DNA from: Altererythrobacter sp.
GTDB lineage: Bacteria; Pseudomonadota; Alphaproteobacteria; Sphingomonadales; Sphingomonadaceae
Length of the DNA: 39,864 bases
Assembly: GCA_031178065.1 (NCBI GenBank)
Contig: JAPSJS010000031.1
Location: forward strand, 1 to 39,864
Direction: 5' to 3'
Both the position numbers and the translations under genes were made by a program. Every line of letters begins with the position of its first letter. Positions within the stretch are counted from its first letter, which is position 1. The notes beneath the pieces were generated by a model, which had not been told where the DNA came from, did no database searches, and worked only from the letters and a program-made list of their open reading frames with translations. Shown one piece after another: positions 1-7,776 of this stretch.

Positions 1-1
1 G

Positions 2-91
2 GAGGCCTTCCTGCGGAGCACCAACATGCACCTATGGGCATTCGCCTTTGTCCGAGTCCCTTTACCGACAATCGTCTCTCCGCGCCGCTGA
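2..91 (+). CDS. Possible 3' tail of an upstream gene (partial)
   Basis: The second reading frame is open from the window edge to a TGA at 89-91, giving 29 residues that end in SPRR. It contains the hydrophobic stretch MHLWAFAFVRVPL. I do not recognise the family, and a short open frame in GC-rich DNA is weak evidence. It ends 12 nt before the GTG of the NADH dehydrogenase gene, which would fit a tightly packed operon. This could equally be non-coding. Confidence 0.25.
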   Translation, partial: EAFLRSTNMHLWAFAFVRVPLPTIVSPRR

Positions 92-103
92 GGCCCAACG
101 ATC

Positions 104-1474
104 GTGGTGCACGCACAAACGTCGTCTCGCGGCCGAATAGATCTAACTCCGGCCCCTGTTCTCGACCGTCCCCACGTCGTCATCCTCGGCGCCGGCTTCG
201 GCGGCCTTGCGTGCGCGCAGGCGCTCGGGGGCAGGGCCGCGAGAGTGACGATCGTCGATCGGCACAACTATCACCTCTTCGTTCCCCTCCTTTATCAGGT
301 CGCGACGGCCGCGCTCTCTCCGGCCGACATCGCGGAACCCATTCGCAAGGTGCTCCGCCGCCACGAAAACGTGGACGTCGTGATGGGCGAGGTGTCGGGG
401 ATCGACATCGCGGGCCGCAGGGTGCTGGTGGGCCCCGACGGATACATCCCTTACGACCGGCTCGTTCTGGCGACCGGGGCCGTCTACAACTATTTCGGCA
501 ATGAGCGGTGGGCCTCGGTGGCTCCGGGCCTGAAAACCGTCGCGGACGCGCGCCGCATCCGCGCCAGCGTGCTGCGCGGGCTCGAGCGCGCGGAGCTCAC
601 GAAAGATCCGGGCGAACAGCGGGCGCACATGACATCGGTCATTGTTGGTGGAGGGGCAACCGGGGTCGAGATGGCCGGCGCGATTGCTGAACTGACACGC
701 TGCAGCCTTCACCGCGACTTCCGCAACATCGACCCGACGACCGCGAGGACGATCCTGGTCGAGGCCGGCGAACGCATCCTCACCCCGTTTCCCGAGGAAC
801 TGGCGCGATATGCTCATCGGCGCCTCGAAAAGATGGGCGTGTCGGTGCGGACGCAGTCACCGGTCGAGGATATCAGTCCCGGCACGGTGACTGTCGCCGG
901 CGAGGTCATTCCGGCATGCACCATCGTCTGGGCGGCGGGCATTCGCGCGTCGCCCGCCGCGTCATGGCTTGGCATCGAGCCGGATCGGCTCGGCCGAGTG
1001 CCCGTCGACGCCGGGCTTGCCGTAAAGGGCTGTCCTGGCGTGTTCGCGATCGGCGATACCGCTGCGGCCGCTGACGAAGAGGGGCGGCCGCTTCCTGGGC
1101 TGGCGCAGGTCGCCAAGCAACAAGGCACGCATCTCGGGCGAGCGCTCGCGGCGGAACTGGAGCGCGGGACAGCATTGCCGCCCTTCCGTTTCAGGAACAG
1201 AGGCAACGCCGCTGTGGTTGGCCGCAGCGCGGCCCTGTTCGACTTCGGACGGCATCGCCTGAAAGGCTGGTTCGCCTGGGTGCTCTGGGCCCTCGTCCAC
1301 GTCTATCTGCTGGTTGGCTTCGAGAAGCGGCTGCTCGTCTCGTTCCAGTGGTTCTGGCAATGGCTGACGTACCAGAGCGGCGTGAGGATCATCAGCGATG
1401 AAGAGAACCGTGAGACGGAAGCGGCCGAGCGCCCGGTTTCGGGCACAGCCCGCAATGGCAGCGCTTCGCAATAA
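104..1474 (+). CDS. ndh: Type II NADH dehydrogenase (NDH-2), FAD-dependent
   Basis: This 456-residue single-subunit dehydrogenase should oxidise NADH and reduce quinone at the inner face of the cytoplasmic membrane without pumping protons. An FAD-binding Rossmann motif (ILGAGFGGLACAQAL) lies near residue 28. A second dinucleotide motif (VIVGGGATGVEMAGA) lies near residue 178, and the late FAD contact VFAIGDTAA near residue 314. The C-terminal hydrophobic and aromatic stretch (GWFAWVLWALVHVYLLVGF, then VSFQWFWQWLTY) is the membrane-anchoring tail usual in bacterial NDH-2. The frame begins with GTG at 104. The first residues before DRPHVVILG are weakly constrained, so the true start could be slightly downstream. 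The next gene, also a flavoprotein, follows on the same strand after about 96 nt. Length and motifs are normal for the family. Confidence 0.93.
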   Translation: MVHAQTSSRGRIDLTPAPVLDRPHVVILGAGFGGLACAQALGGRAARVTIVDRHNYHLFVPLLYQVATAALSPADIAEPIRKVLRRHENVDVVMGEVSGIDIAGRRVLVGPDGYIPYDRLVLATGAVYNYFGNERWASVAPGLKTVADARRIRASVLRGLERAELTKDPGEQRAHMTSVIVGGGATGVEMAGAIAELTRCSLHRDFRNIDPTTARTILVEAGERILTPFPEELARYAHRRLEKMGVSVRTQSPVEDISPGTVTVAGEVIPACTIVWAAGIRASPAASWLGIEPDRLGRVPVDAGLAVKGCPGVFAIGDTAAAADEEGRPLPGLAQVAKQQGTHLGRALAAELERGTALPPFRFRNRGNAAVVGRSAALFDFGRHRLKGWFAWVLWALVHVYLLVGFEKRLLVSFQWFWQWLTYQSGVRIISDEENRETEAAERPVSGTARNGSASQ

Positions 1475-1570
1475 TGCTCGGCGTCGAGGTGGTCTGCCAG
1501 CGTTCCGGGGAACCCTGCACCGGTGCAAATGCTTCCCATTGGCGGACGGCCAATCAGAAGGATGCCGAGC

Positions 1571-3076
1571 ATGCATGACGAAACGCCGAGGCCTGGAAGG
1601 CGAGTGTACTGGAACGAGACCGTACACGCAGACACGTTCCCCGAACTCTCGGGAGACATTACAGTGGATGTCGTCATCGTGGGCGGCGGCATCGTTGGTG
1701 TCACGACGGCGCGCCTGCTGAAGGATGCGGGGCTAAACGTCGCGGTCGTCGAGGCGCGGCGGGTGGGCCGGCAGGCTACAGGAAAGTCGACGGCGAAAGT
1801 CACATCGCAGCACGGCATCGTCTACCAGACGCTCGTCCAGAAGTTCGGCGAGGACCGCGCCCGGCTCTATGCGCAAGCGCAAGAGGCAGGAGTGGCGAAG
1901 ATCCGCGATTTGGCCGCGCAGTGGTCGATCGAATGCGATCTCGAGGCTCGCCCGCACATCACCTATACGCGCGATCAGAGCTACGTCTCCAAAATCGAAG
2001 AGGAGGCGGAGATCGCGCACAAGCTCGGTCTTCCAGCAAGCCTCGTCCACGATACCGACCTGCCCTTCGAGGTGCTGGCGGCCCTCCGGTTCGAGAACCA
2101 GGGGCAGTTCCATCCGGTCAAATATCTCGCCGGATTGGCCGCGAGCATTCCGGGTGACGGCTCTCACCTCTTCGAGAACAGCCGCGTCGTCGATTGGGAT
2201 CCGGCGCGGGTGGCGACCGACCATGGTACCGTGTCGGCCCAAGTGGTGGTCATGGCCACGCATCTGCCGCTCGGTCAGATCGGCGGCTATTACGCGCAGG
2301 CCTACCCTCATGCCCATCCCGTCGTCGCTGCGAGGATCGAGCGGGTCCCGGCCGCCAACTACATCAGCGCCGAGCAGCCAAAACGTTCCATTCGAACCCA
2401 TCGGTCGGAAAGCGGCGAAGTCTATGGCATTGCGACCGGTCCCTCCTTCAAGCCCGGCCATGTGGACGAGGAAAGAAAATCCTTCGAGGGACTGGAAAGC
2501 TGGCTGGCCGAACATTTCGGAGCAGGTCCGGCCGAATACCGCTGGGTGAACGAGGACTACACGCCCATGGACGGGGCGCCTTTCGTGGGCTGGGCCAAGG
2601 GGCAGGATTATCTCGTCGCGACCGGGTTCGATGCCTGGGGGATCAGCAACGGTACGGCGGCGGGCATGATCCTCGCCGATCTGGCGCAGGACAGGGACCA
2701 TCCGTGGCTCGAGATCTTCGACGCCAAGCGGGTGAAGCCGCTTGCCGGGGGTACCGAGTTCGCCAAGGAGAATGCCGCCGTCGCCAAGCATCTCATCGGC
2801 GGCTATCTTTCGCACAAGCCGGAGAGCTTCGGCGAACTCGCCCCCGGCGAGGCCGCGGTCATGAAGATCGATGGCGAGAACGTCGCCGCTTTCAAGGACG
2901 AACAGGGCGCGGTGCACGCCGTCTCCGCGGTTTGCAGCCACATGGGCTGCCTCGTGGGCTGGAATGAGACGGATCGGACCTGGGACTGCCCCTGCCACGG
3001 CAGCCGGTTCGAGCTCAGCGGCGAGGTCCTCCACGGTCCTGCGACGCGACCACTCGGATCCAAGATCACGGGGTGA
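1571..3076 (+). CDS. FAD-dependent oxidoreductase with C-terminal Rieske [2Fe-2S] domain
   Basis: This is a two-domain redox protein of about 501 residues. The N-terminal part is a DAO-type flavoprotein (GXGXXG-type motif VVIVGGGIVGVTTARLL near residue 36). The last ~100 residues are a Rieske domain with both cluster boxes, CSH and CPCH, 15 residues apart (2937-3000). Electrons presumably pass between flavin and iron-sulfur cluster, but the substrate cannot be read from sequence; family members are usually labelled glycine/D-amino-acid oxidase-like. I chose ATG 1571 because AGAAGG (1556-1561) sits 9 nt upstream. ATG 1562 touches that Shine-Dalgarno, and GTG 1523 lacks one. It follows the NDH-2 gene on the same strand, so both may act in respiratory redox balance (inference). 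It converges with the minus-strand operon, with a 20-nt gap. Confidence 0.88.
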   Translation: MHDETPRPGRRVYWNETVHADTFPELSGDITVDVVIVGGGIVGVTTARLLKDAGLNVAVVEARRVGRQATGKSTAKVTSQHGIVYQTLVQKFGEDRARLYAQAQEAGVAKIRDLAAQWSIECDLEARPHITYTRDQSYVSKIEEEAEIAHKLGLPASLVHDTDLPFEVLAALRFENQGQFHPVKYLAGLAASIPGDGSHLFENSRVVDWDPARVATDHGTVSAQVVVMATHLPLGQIGGYYAQAYPHAHPVVAARIERVPAANYISAEQPKRSIRTHRSESGEVYGIATGPSFKPGHVDEERKSFEGLESWLAEHFGAGPAEYRWVNEDYTPMDGAPFVGWAKGQDYLVATGFDAWGISNGTAAGMILADLAQDRDHPWLEIFDAKRVKPLAGGTEFAKENAAVAKHLIGGYLSHKPESFGELAPGEAAVMKIDGENVAAFKDEQGAVHAVSAVCSHMGCLVGWNETDRTWDCPCHGSRFELSGEVLHGPATRPLGSKITG

Positions 3077-3096
3077 CGTCGCGCCCTCGTGCGCGG

Positions 3097-3579
3097 TTAC
3101 GGCGCATCCCGCGTTTCGCCAGGCCCGAAGATGGATCCGCGGGCGGCGAGCAGCTCCTTCGCGGTGCCAGCCGTCACCAGCCCCCAGGCCACGTGCACCC
3201 CGAGCATCAGAGCGTTTCGCCGCCAGGGATGCGAGGTAGCGGGGCGCAGAATTCCGGCAGCCGGAATCCATCCGAGATAGCTTGCCGCCCATACGGCCGG
3301 CCCGAGAACGCTTGCGCGCGTGCGGCTGACGCCGCTCGTGCCGGCGAGCAGTGCACCCGCGACCGCGCCGAACCCGAAATGACTGGCGATCGTACGATCC
3401 GCGGTAGCGGCCGAAGAGGGGTCGGGAAGGACCTGCTCGGTTATCTCCCGCGGCGGCAGCGGGTATCGTTCGCCCGCAGGCAGCAGGCGGTCGAGCCGGC
3501 GCATGGCAGCCGTCATCGCCGCCGTTCCGACGATGCCGCCGATGGCTCCTACGAGCAGCAGGCTCCGCAGCGACGCCAT
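3097..3579 (-). CDS. Small integral membrane protein of unknown function
   Basis: A 160-residue hydrophobic protein with about three to four membrane segments. The N-terminal one contains VGAIGGIVGTAAMTAAMRRLD and is followed by the loop motif PLPPREITEQV. I recall such 'GTAAMT ... PLPPREI' proteins as uncharacterised bacterial membrane proteins, and assign no function. The start ATG at 3579 overlaps the TGA of the preceding DUF2269 gene (TGATG), so translation is probably coupled. It is the last cistron of a three-gene minus-strand operon. A longer in-frame reading up to 4062 exists, but it is only the out-of-frame shadow of the DUF2269 gene. Confidence 0.72.
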   Translation of the reverse strand: MASLRSLLLVGAIGGIVGTAAMTAAMRRLDRLLPAGERYPLPPREITEQVLPDPSSAATADRTIASHFGFGAVAGALLAGTSGVSRTRASVLGPAVWAASYLGWIPAAGILRPATSHPWRRNALMLGVHVAWGLVTAGTAKELLAARGSIFGPGETRDAP

Positions 3580-4055
3580 CACCACACCTGCGGGCGGGCG
3601 ATCATGAGCCAGAAGATCGCGAGCACCGCGGCAAACGCCGGAAAGCCGAAAGCAAACCAGGTCCGAAACAGCTTGTGGTACGCCGGCGGCAGGGGGTCGT
3701 TCTGCGCGGCGGCCGCCTGCGCCAAATGACGCATCCGCATCTGTATCCACACGACCGGCAGCCAGAACAGTCCGGTGATGACGTAGAGGATCAGCGAGAG
3801 CACGATCCAGCTCTCCGCAAGAGGATAGCCGACTTCGCGCGCGAGCAGCCAGCCAGTCACCGGCTGCGCCACGACAGCGGTCGCGGTGAACAGGAAGTCC
3901 GCTATCACCACGATCCGTGCAACGCCGGCCACGGTTCGAGCATCGCCTGTGCGATGAGCCAGCAACATGAAGAACGCGATGCCTGCGCCGGTGCCGAGCA
4001 GGACGCTGGCGCCGATCACATGGAGAAATTTGAGCGCGAAATAGGCGGTTATCAT
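3579..4055 (-). CDS. DUF2269 family integral membrane protein
   Basis: A 158-residue protein with four predicted transmembrane helices: FALKFLHVIGASVLLGTGAG, IVVIADFLFTATAVVAQPVTG, IVLSLILYVITGLFWLPVVW, and a C-terminal FAFGFPAFAAVLAIFWLMI. The opening 'LKFLHVIGASVLLGTG' with its histidine, and the helix pattern, match the DUF2269 family of predicted membrane proteins. Its biochemical role is not known to me. The ATG overlaps the stop of the SDR-DoxX gene (ATGA at 4052-4055), and its own stop overlaps the next start (TGATG). All three genes are therefore likely made in a fixed ratio from one mRNA. An association with the fused DoxX domain upstream is an inference from context only. Confidence 0.85.
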   Translation of the reverse strand: MITAYFALKFLHVIGASVLLGTGAGIAFFMLLAHRTGDARTVAGVARIVVIADFLFTATAVVAQPVTGWLLAREVGYPLAESWIVLSLILYVITGLFWLPVVWIQMRMRHLAQAAAAQNDPLPPAYHKLFRTWFAFGFPAFAAVLAIFWLMIARPQVW

Positions 4056-5365
4056 CGTTCATCCAGGATCGCGAAGAGGATCAGGTTCAGCGCGAGGATC
4101 GGCCAGACCTTCATCATCGGGCCAAGCGGCTCCTCCCACAGGCGCGGCAGTATCGCGGTGCCGGCAAGGACGTAGAAGATCGTGATGGCGAGAGCAGCAA
4201 ACAGCGCGAGGCGTGCCGTGCGGCGCCAGAGAAGCGCCAGCCCGATCGCTATGTCGGCCAGTCCGCCCGCGATCACGCTGGGGCCGCTCAGCGCGCCTGC
4301 ACCGCCTTCCCGCATCAGCGCCACACCGATGTCGTAGCCGGGCCCGAGCGAGACCACGCCCGTTAAAATCCAGAAGAACGCAAAGACGGCGATCACCAGC
4401 GGCTTCAGGAAATAAAGCCGGGAAAACCACCTTTCCTGCACCGACGCCGGCTCGCGGGCGAGCGCGTCCCCCAGCCTAGCCGGTTCGATCCCGGTCAGGG
4501 CGGTCCATTCGTCCGAACTCGCTGCCGCGCCGCGCCGAATCTCGACTTGCGCCGTGGTCCGTATGGGAGGCCGCCACCCGAGCGCGCCCGCCATGTCGCC
4601 GATGCGGTATGCCGCCGCCATAAACAGCGGCATCGGGCGGATCACCCGTGCCGGAGGCCAGCCAAGCCAGCGGCGGTAGTGTGCGACGACTTCCTCGAAT
4701 TCGAGCGCCTCGGGGCCGGCGAGATCGATCGTCACACGCGAAGGCGTCTCGGAGCGTACCAGCCGGCGGATCGTCTCCGCCACGTCTTCGAGCTGGACGA
4801 TCGAGATCCGCCCCGCGCCCTGTATGCGCGGCAGGACCGGTAAGCTCGCGAGGCCGCGGAAGAGCGCGCTTCCTCCGTAGGCTGCGCGCCCGACCACGAC
4901 GGAGGGGCGAAGGATCACCCAGTTCACTGCGGTCGACTGGAGATGGTGCTCGAGCGCCTCCTTGCTCCGCGAGAACGGCGTGATCCCGCCTTCCCCGACG
5001 CCCAAGGCGGAGAAGTGGATCACGCGGCCGACGCCCGCTTCGGCGCAGGCGTCGAACAAGGCGGCGGGTCCGCGGAAGTTTGCAGCCGACGTCGAATCGC
5101 GCGGGCTGTCCTGGAGTACGCCAGCACAGTTCACCACCGCCGTCACACCGGCGAGGTGCGGGAGCCAGTCGGCCGGGCAAAGAGCGTCCCGTAGATCGAT
5201 CGTGAGGTGTTCGTCGGCGGGCACGCGCCGGCGCCCTTCTTCCGACCGGAGCACCGCCCGCACGCGGTGCCCGTCGGCACGCAACCTTGCGGCAACGGCC
5301 GACCCGATCAGCCCCGAGGCGCCAACGATGAGGATACAGCCTGACTGAGAATCGCTCGACTCCAT
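4052..5365 (-). CDS. NAD(P)-binding SDR/epimerase-like protein fused to a DoxX-like membrane domain
   Basis: About 437 residues in two parts. Residues ~10-290 form an atypical SDR/NmrA-type Rossmann domain, with the nucleotide motif ILIVGASGLIGSAVAARL and the conserved NCAGVL and IHFSALGVG segments. The last ~130 residues hold four hydrophobic helices of the DoxX-like type (LVIAVFAFFWILTGVVSL; VIAGGLADIAIGLALLW; LALFAALAITIFYVLAG; VWPILALNLILFAIL). The product is thus a membrane-anchored putative NAD(P)H-dependent oxidoreductase of unknown substrate. I placed the start at ATG 5365 (MESSDSQSG), directly before the Rossmann fold. The longer in-frame reading to 5575 is arginine-rich, runs across the divergent promoter region and is not credible. 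First gene of the coupled operon. Confidence 0.85.
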   Translation of the reverse strand: MESSDSQSGCILIVGASGLIGSAVAARLRADGHRVRAVLRSEEGRRRVPADEHLTIDLRDALCPADWLPHLAGVTAVVNCAGVLQDSPRDSTSAANFRGPAALFDACAEAGVGRVIHFSALGVGEGGITPFSRSKEALEHHLQSTAVNWVILRPSVVVGRAAYGGSALFRGLASLPVLPRIQGAGRISIVQLEDVAETIRRLVRSETPSRVTIDLAGPEALEFEEVVAHYRRWLGWPPARVIRPMPLFMAAAYRIGDMAGALGWRPPIRTTAQVEIRRGAAASSDEWTALTGIEPARLGDALAREPASVQERWFSRLYFLKPLVIAVFAFFWILTGVVSLGPGYDIGVALMREGGAGALSGPSVIAGGLADIAIGLALLWRRTARLALFAALAITIFYVLAGTAILPRLWEEPLGPMMKVWPILALNLILFAILDER

Positions 5366-5372
5366 CACGCTA

Positions 5373-5397
5373 GGAACGCACGTTTTCCTGAATGGTT
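5373..5397 (+). promoter_or_regulatory. EcfG-type promoter match, distal (DUF892 gene)
   Basis: GGAAC (5373-5377), 17 nt, then GTT (5395-5397). This matches the GGAAC-N16/17-GTT element of the alphaproteobacterial general-stress sigma factor EcfG. It points toward the ferritin-like gene, 105 nt before its ATG. It is a pattern match only; no transcription start is known. Confidence 0.45.
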
Positions 5398-5443
5398 CAA
5401 AATGCGCCTTGCGCCATCGAAACACCGCACTGCCTCGATCGCG

Positions 5444-5468
5444 GGAACTGGGGCGCAAGGCTTCGGTT
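5444..5468 (+). promoter_or_regulatory. EcfG-type promoter match, proximal (DUF892 gene)
   Basis: A second exact GGAAC-N17-GTT: GGAAC at 5444-5448 and GTT at 5466-5468 (CGGTT context). It is 34 nt before the ATG of the ferritin-like gene, a natural distance for a promoter with a short leader. Tandem matches on the correct strand make a stress-sigma promoter more believable than either alone. Confidence 0.55.
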
Positions 5469-5502
5469 CGTTTGCAAGGACAATGCAAAGAGGACCATGC
5501 AC

Positions 5503-6009
5503 ATGGCGACGACCGAAGAACGACTGACCGAATGGCTCCGCGACGCCCACGCGACCGAGGAGCAGGCGAAAACAATGCTAGAAGGAACCTCCGGCAGAAT
5601 CGAGAACTACCCGGCCTTCAAGGAGCGCCTGGCGCAGCAGGCGGAGATTGCAGCGCGCCATGCCGACGTGCTGCAGGAATGCCTCGATAAGCGGAGTGAG
5701 AGTCCGTCGGCCATCAAGGAGATGACCGGCAAGATCACCGCCATCGGGCAGACCCTCAGTGGGTACGTGGTTGGTGACGAAGTGATCAAGGCCGCGCTCG
5801 CCACGATCACTTTCGCGCAAATGCAGGCTGCATCCTATCGCATCCTGGTCGCCACCGCTCAGGCCGCTGGCGATCCGGAGACAGCCTCGCTTTGCGAGGG
5901 TCTTCTGCAGGACGAGACGTCCTTCGCCGATTGGCTGGACGAGCATTTGCCGCATCTCACCAGCGAGTACCTTTCGAGAGAAGAGGCCGGGCAGACCGCT
6001 AAGCACTGA
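5503..6009 (+). CDS. DUF892 (YciF-like) ferritin-like domain protein
   Basis: A 168-residue all-helical protein of the DUF892/YciF ferritin-like family, usually linked to stress responses. Helix A carries ATEEQAKTML, helix B the QQAEIAARHADVL stretch, and a later helix FAQMQAASYRIL. In typical members as I recall them, that third helix has an E-H-Y-E type metal-binding motif. Here the acidic and histidine positions are replaced (FAQMQAA), so the di-metal site may be degraded. I chose ATG 5503 because AGAGG (5489-5493) lies about 9 nt upstream; ATG 5497 is too close. Two EcfG-type promoter matches precede it. It is divergent from the SDR operon and converges with the cyanophycin operon. Confidence 0.82.
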   Translation: MATTEERLTEWLRDAHATEEQAKTMLEGTSGRIENYPAFKERLAQQAEIAARHADVLQECLDKRSESPSAIKEMTGKITAIGQTLSGYVVGDEVIKAALATITFAQMQAASYRILVATAQAAGDPETASLCEGLLQDETSFADWLDEHLPHLTSEYLSREEAGQTAKH

Positions 6010-6020
6010 CGCGCAGGAGC

Positions 6021-6061
6021 GCTCCGCGCCGTAGGGCACACCGAATGATCGGGCGCGGAGC
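6021..6061. terminator. Perfect 10-bp inverted repeat between convergent genes
   Basis: GCTCCGCGCC (6021-6030) and GGCGCGGAGC (6052-6061) are exact reverse complements around a 21-nt loop. The repeat lies between the DUF892 gene stop and the cyanophycinase stop, where a bidirectional terminator is expected. There is no T-tract and the loop is long, so termination is uncertain. Confidence 0.4.
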
Positions 6062-6089
6062 TTCCCGCACCATGGGCGGCCGGGCCGCG

Positions 6090-6887
6090 TCAGCGAGGTT
6101 CTTCCGGGGACCGCTCTGCTAGACTGAAGCGGTCACCCGAGCTCAGCACGTGCAGGCGAACATTGTACATCGACAGAGTGAGTTCCGGGCTCGCCTCTGC
6201 GATATTCGAATGGGTGACGCCAGCTCCATCGACCACGTAGACCGCGCCCGCGCCGATCACCCGGAAGGCGTCCCCCTCGACGACAATGGCGGTGTCCTCA
6301 TCGATGCCGATGCCGAGCACGCGTGGATTCTGCGCGACCGCCCCGAGAAGGCGCCCGATGCGTCCACGTTCGGCAAAGTGCTGGTCGATGATGACGTGCC
6401 GCATCAGGCCCAGCCCTGGAGCCATGTGGAGATCACCGATCCGGTGCGATTCCTGGCTGGAGCCGCGAACCAGCATCGTCTCGCTCATCACTGAGGCCCC
6501 GGCCGAGGTCCCCGCGACGAGCCCGCCGCGCTCGTGAATTTCGCGCACGAACTTCTCGATCGGGGTGTCGCCGATCTGACTCGAGATGCGGAGCTGGTCG
6601 CCGCCGGTGAAGAAGATGCCTGCCGCATCGTCGAGAATGTCGGCAGCCTTTGCGGCAAGAGCCTCCTGGCGTTCGTTGACGTAGAGCTCCACCAGGTTGT
6701 CGAGGCCAAGCTCGCCGAACACCTCCGCGTAGGTCTCGAAGTAGCCTTCGCGTTCGTGGCTCGCGACGGTCGCGAGGATCAGCTTTCCGCCGTCTATCCG
6801 CTTGACCACTTCCTTCAGGATGACCTTGTCACCCTCCTTGTCCTCGTGTCCGCCGATGATGATGAGCGGACCTGACTGGTCAGCCAT
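6090..6887 (-). CDS. cphB: Cyanophycinase (peptidase family S51)
   Basis: Cyanophycinase releases beta-Asp-Arg dipeptides from the storage polymer cyanophycin. The 265-residue frame has the S51 nucleophile motif GTSAGA with Ser128, and the conserved TGGDQ segment at 94-98. The opening GPLIIIGGHEDK is also typical. No signal peptide is visible, so it should act in the cytoplasm on the granule. I chose ATG 6887 (MADQSGP). It overlaps the end of iaaA by 8 nt (6880-6887, ATGGCTGA), pointing to translational coupling. Last gene of the cphA-iaaA-cphB operon, ending before an inverted repeat. Length is normal for the family. Confidence 0.93.
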   Translation of the reverse strand: MADQSGPLIIIGGHEDKEGDKVILKEVVKRIDGGKLILATVASHEREGYFETYAEVFGELGLDNLVELYVNERQEALAAKAADILDDAAGIFFTGGDQLRISSQIGDTPIEKFVREIHERGGLVAGTSAGASVMSETMLVRGSSQESHRIGDLHMAPGLGLMRHVIIDQHFAERGRIGRLLGAVAQNPRVLGIGIDEDTAIVVEGDAFRVIGAGAVYVVDGAGVTHSNIAEASPELTLSMYNVRLHVLSSGDRFSLAERSPEEPR

Positions 6888-7776
6888 CGAGCAACTCCTG
6901 CAATTCGTGCCGTCCGATCGCCGCCACCGGTTTCTTGAGCGAGTCCGTGTGAACGGCCAGTGCAAAATGCGTGCTGTTATGGGCTATGCCGACGCCGCCC
7001 TCGGGATCGATCACGATGGCGCCGGCTTCCCCGCCCACCCGGCCGAGCCGCTCGATCGCCGTTTCGGCTGCAGCGGCGGCGCCGCGGCCAAGCTCGAGCG
7101 CATGCATGACATGTGCAGCCAGCGTGGTGCGAATGATGCTCTCTCCATCGCCGGAGAACGCCACCGCGCCGACCCGGTCGTCGGCCAGCAGACCGCAGCC
7201 GGGAAGCGGCGAGTCACCGACTCGGCCTGGTAGCTTTCCGGGCAGGCCGCCAGTCGACGTCCCGGCGGCAAGGGCACCGTGCATGTCGAGGGCCACGCAG
7301 CCGACCGTATCGTGCGCCTGCGCGTTTTCCGACGCCAGAGCTTCGTTCGAGATCATCTCGCGCGCGTCGCATAAAGGGATGCCGCACTCGGTCGCAAAGC
7401 GTTCGGCCCCTTCCCCGGCCAGGAGCACCGTATGTTCATGGAGCAGCGCACGAGCGATACGAGCGGGATTTGGCGCCCGGCGGACGCCTGCCACGGCCCC
7501 GACCGCCAAGGTGGTGCCGTCCATGATGGCCGCGTCCATCTCGACTTCGCCGTCCCCGTTGAGGACCGAACCGAAGCCGGCGTTGAACACGGGATCGTCC
7601 TCAAGACGGCGTAGCGCGGCTTCGGTTGCGGCGGCCGCGCTCCCGCCGCGGCTGAGCACCGCAGCGGCGGCAGCGGCCGCAGCCGTGCATCCGGCACGGT
7701 TTCGCGCGCTCAGCTCAGGCGCGATCGTCTTGGCGCCGCCATGGACGACCACGGTCCAGCGACCGTGTTCAGGCAT
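6880..7776 (-). CDS. iaaA: Isoaspartyl peptidase / plant-type L-asparaginase (Ntn hydrolase)
   Basis: A 298-residue plant-type asparaginase precursor. It self-cleaves before Thr157 in HDTVGCVALD to expose the N-terminal nucleophile; the substrate-binding GTSTGG segment lies at 172-177. Enzymes of this class hydrolyse beta-aspartyl dipeptides. Between cphA and cphB its likely substrate is the beta-Asp-Arg dipeptide from cyanophycinase, yielding aspartate and arginine (inference from context plus known family activity). ATG 7776 (MPEHGRW) overlaps the cphA stop by 8 nt, the same spacing as at the iaaA-cphB junction. Alanine runs near residues 32-39 are notable but lie in the alpha-subunit helix. 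Longer in-frame starts would run inside cphA. Confidence 0.92.
   Translation of the reverse strand: MPEHGRWTVVVHGGAKTIAPELSARNRAGCTAAAAAAAAVLSRGGSAAAATEAALRRLEDDPVFNAGFGSVLNGDGEVEMDAAIMDGTTLAVGAVAGVRRAPNPARIARALLHEHTVLLAGEGAERFATECGIPLCDAREMISNEALASENAQAHDTVGCVALDMHGALAAGTSTGGLPGKLPGRVGDSPLPGCGLLADDRVGAVAFSGDGESIIRTTLAAHVMHALELGRGAAAAAETAIERLGRVGGEAGAIVIDPEGGVGIAHNSTHFALAVHTDSLKKPVAAIGRHELQELLDG

Noticed and set aside
1508-1533. GGAAC-N17-GCT before the FAD-Rieske gene as another EcfG promoter
   Set aside because: The -10 element is GCT rather than GTT, and GGAAC here lies close to the NDH-2 stop; the match is not better than chance.
1733-3292. 519-codon minus-strand frame opposite the FAD-Rieske gene
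   Set aside because: No family features, crosses the convergent gene boundary, and is fully explained as a GC-driven shadow. The same holds for long antisense frames at 20744-22567 and 23320-25284.
7630-7700. Repetitive GC-rich patch inside iaaA that looked like a tandem repeat
   Set aside because: It is simply an alanine-rich helix encoded by GCC/GCG/GCT codons within the asparaginase precursor.
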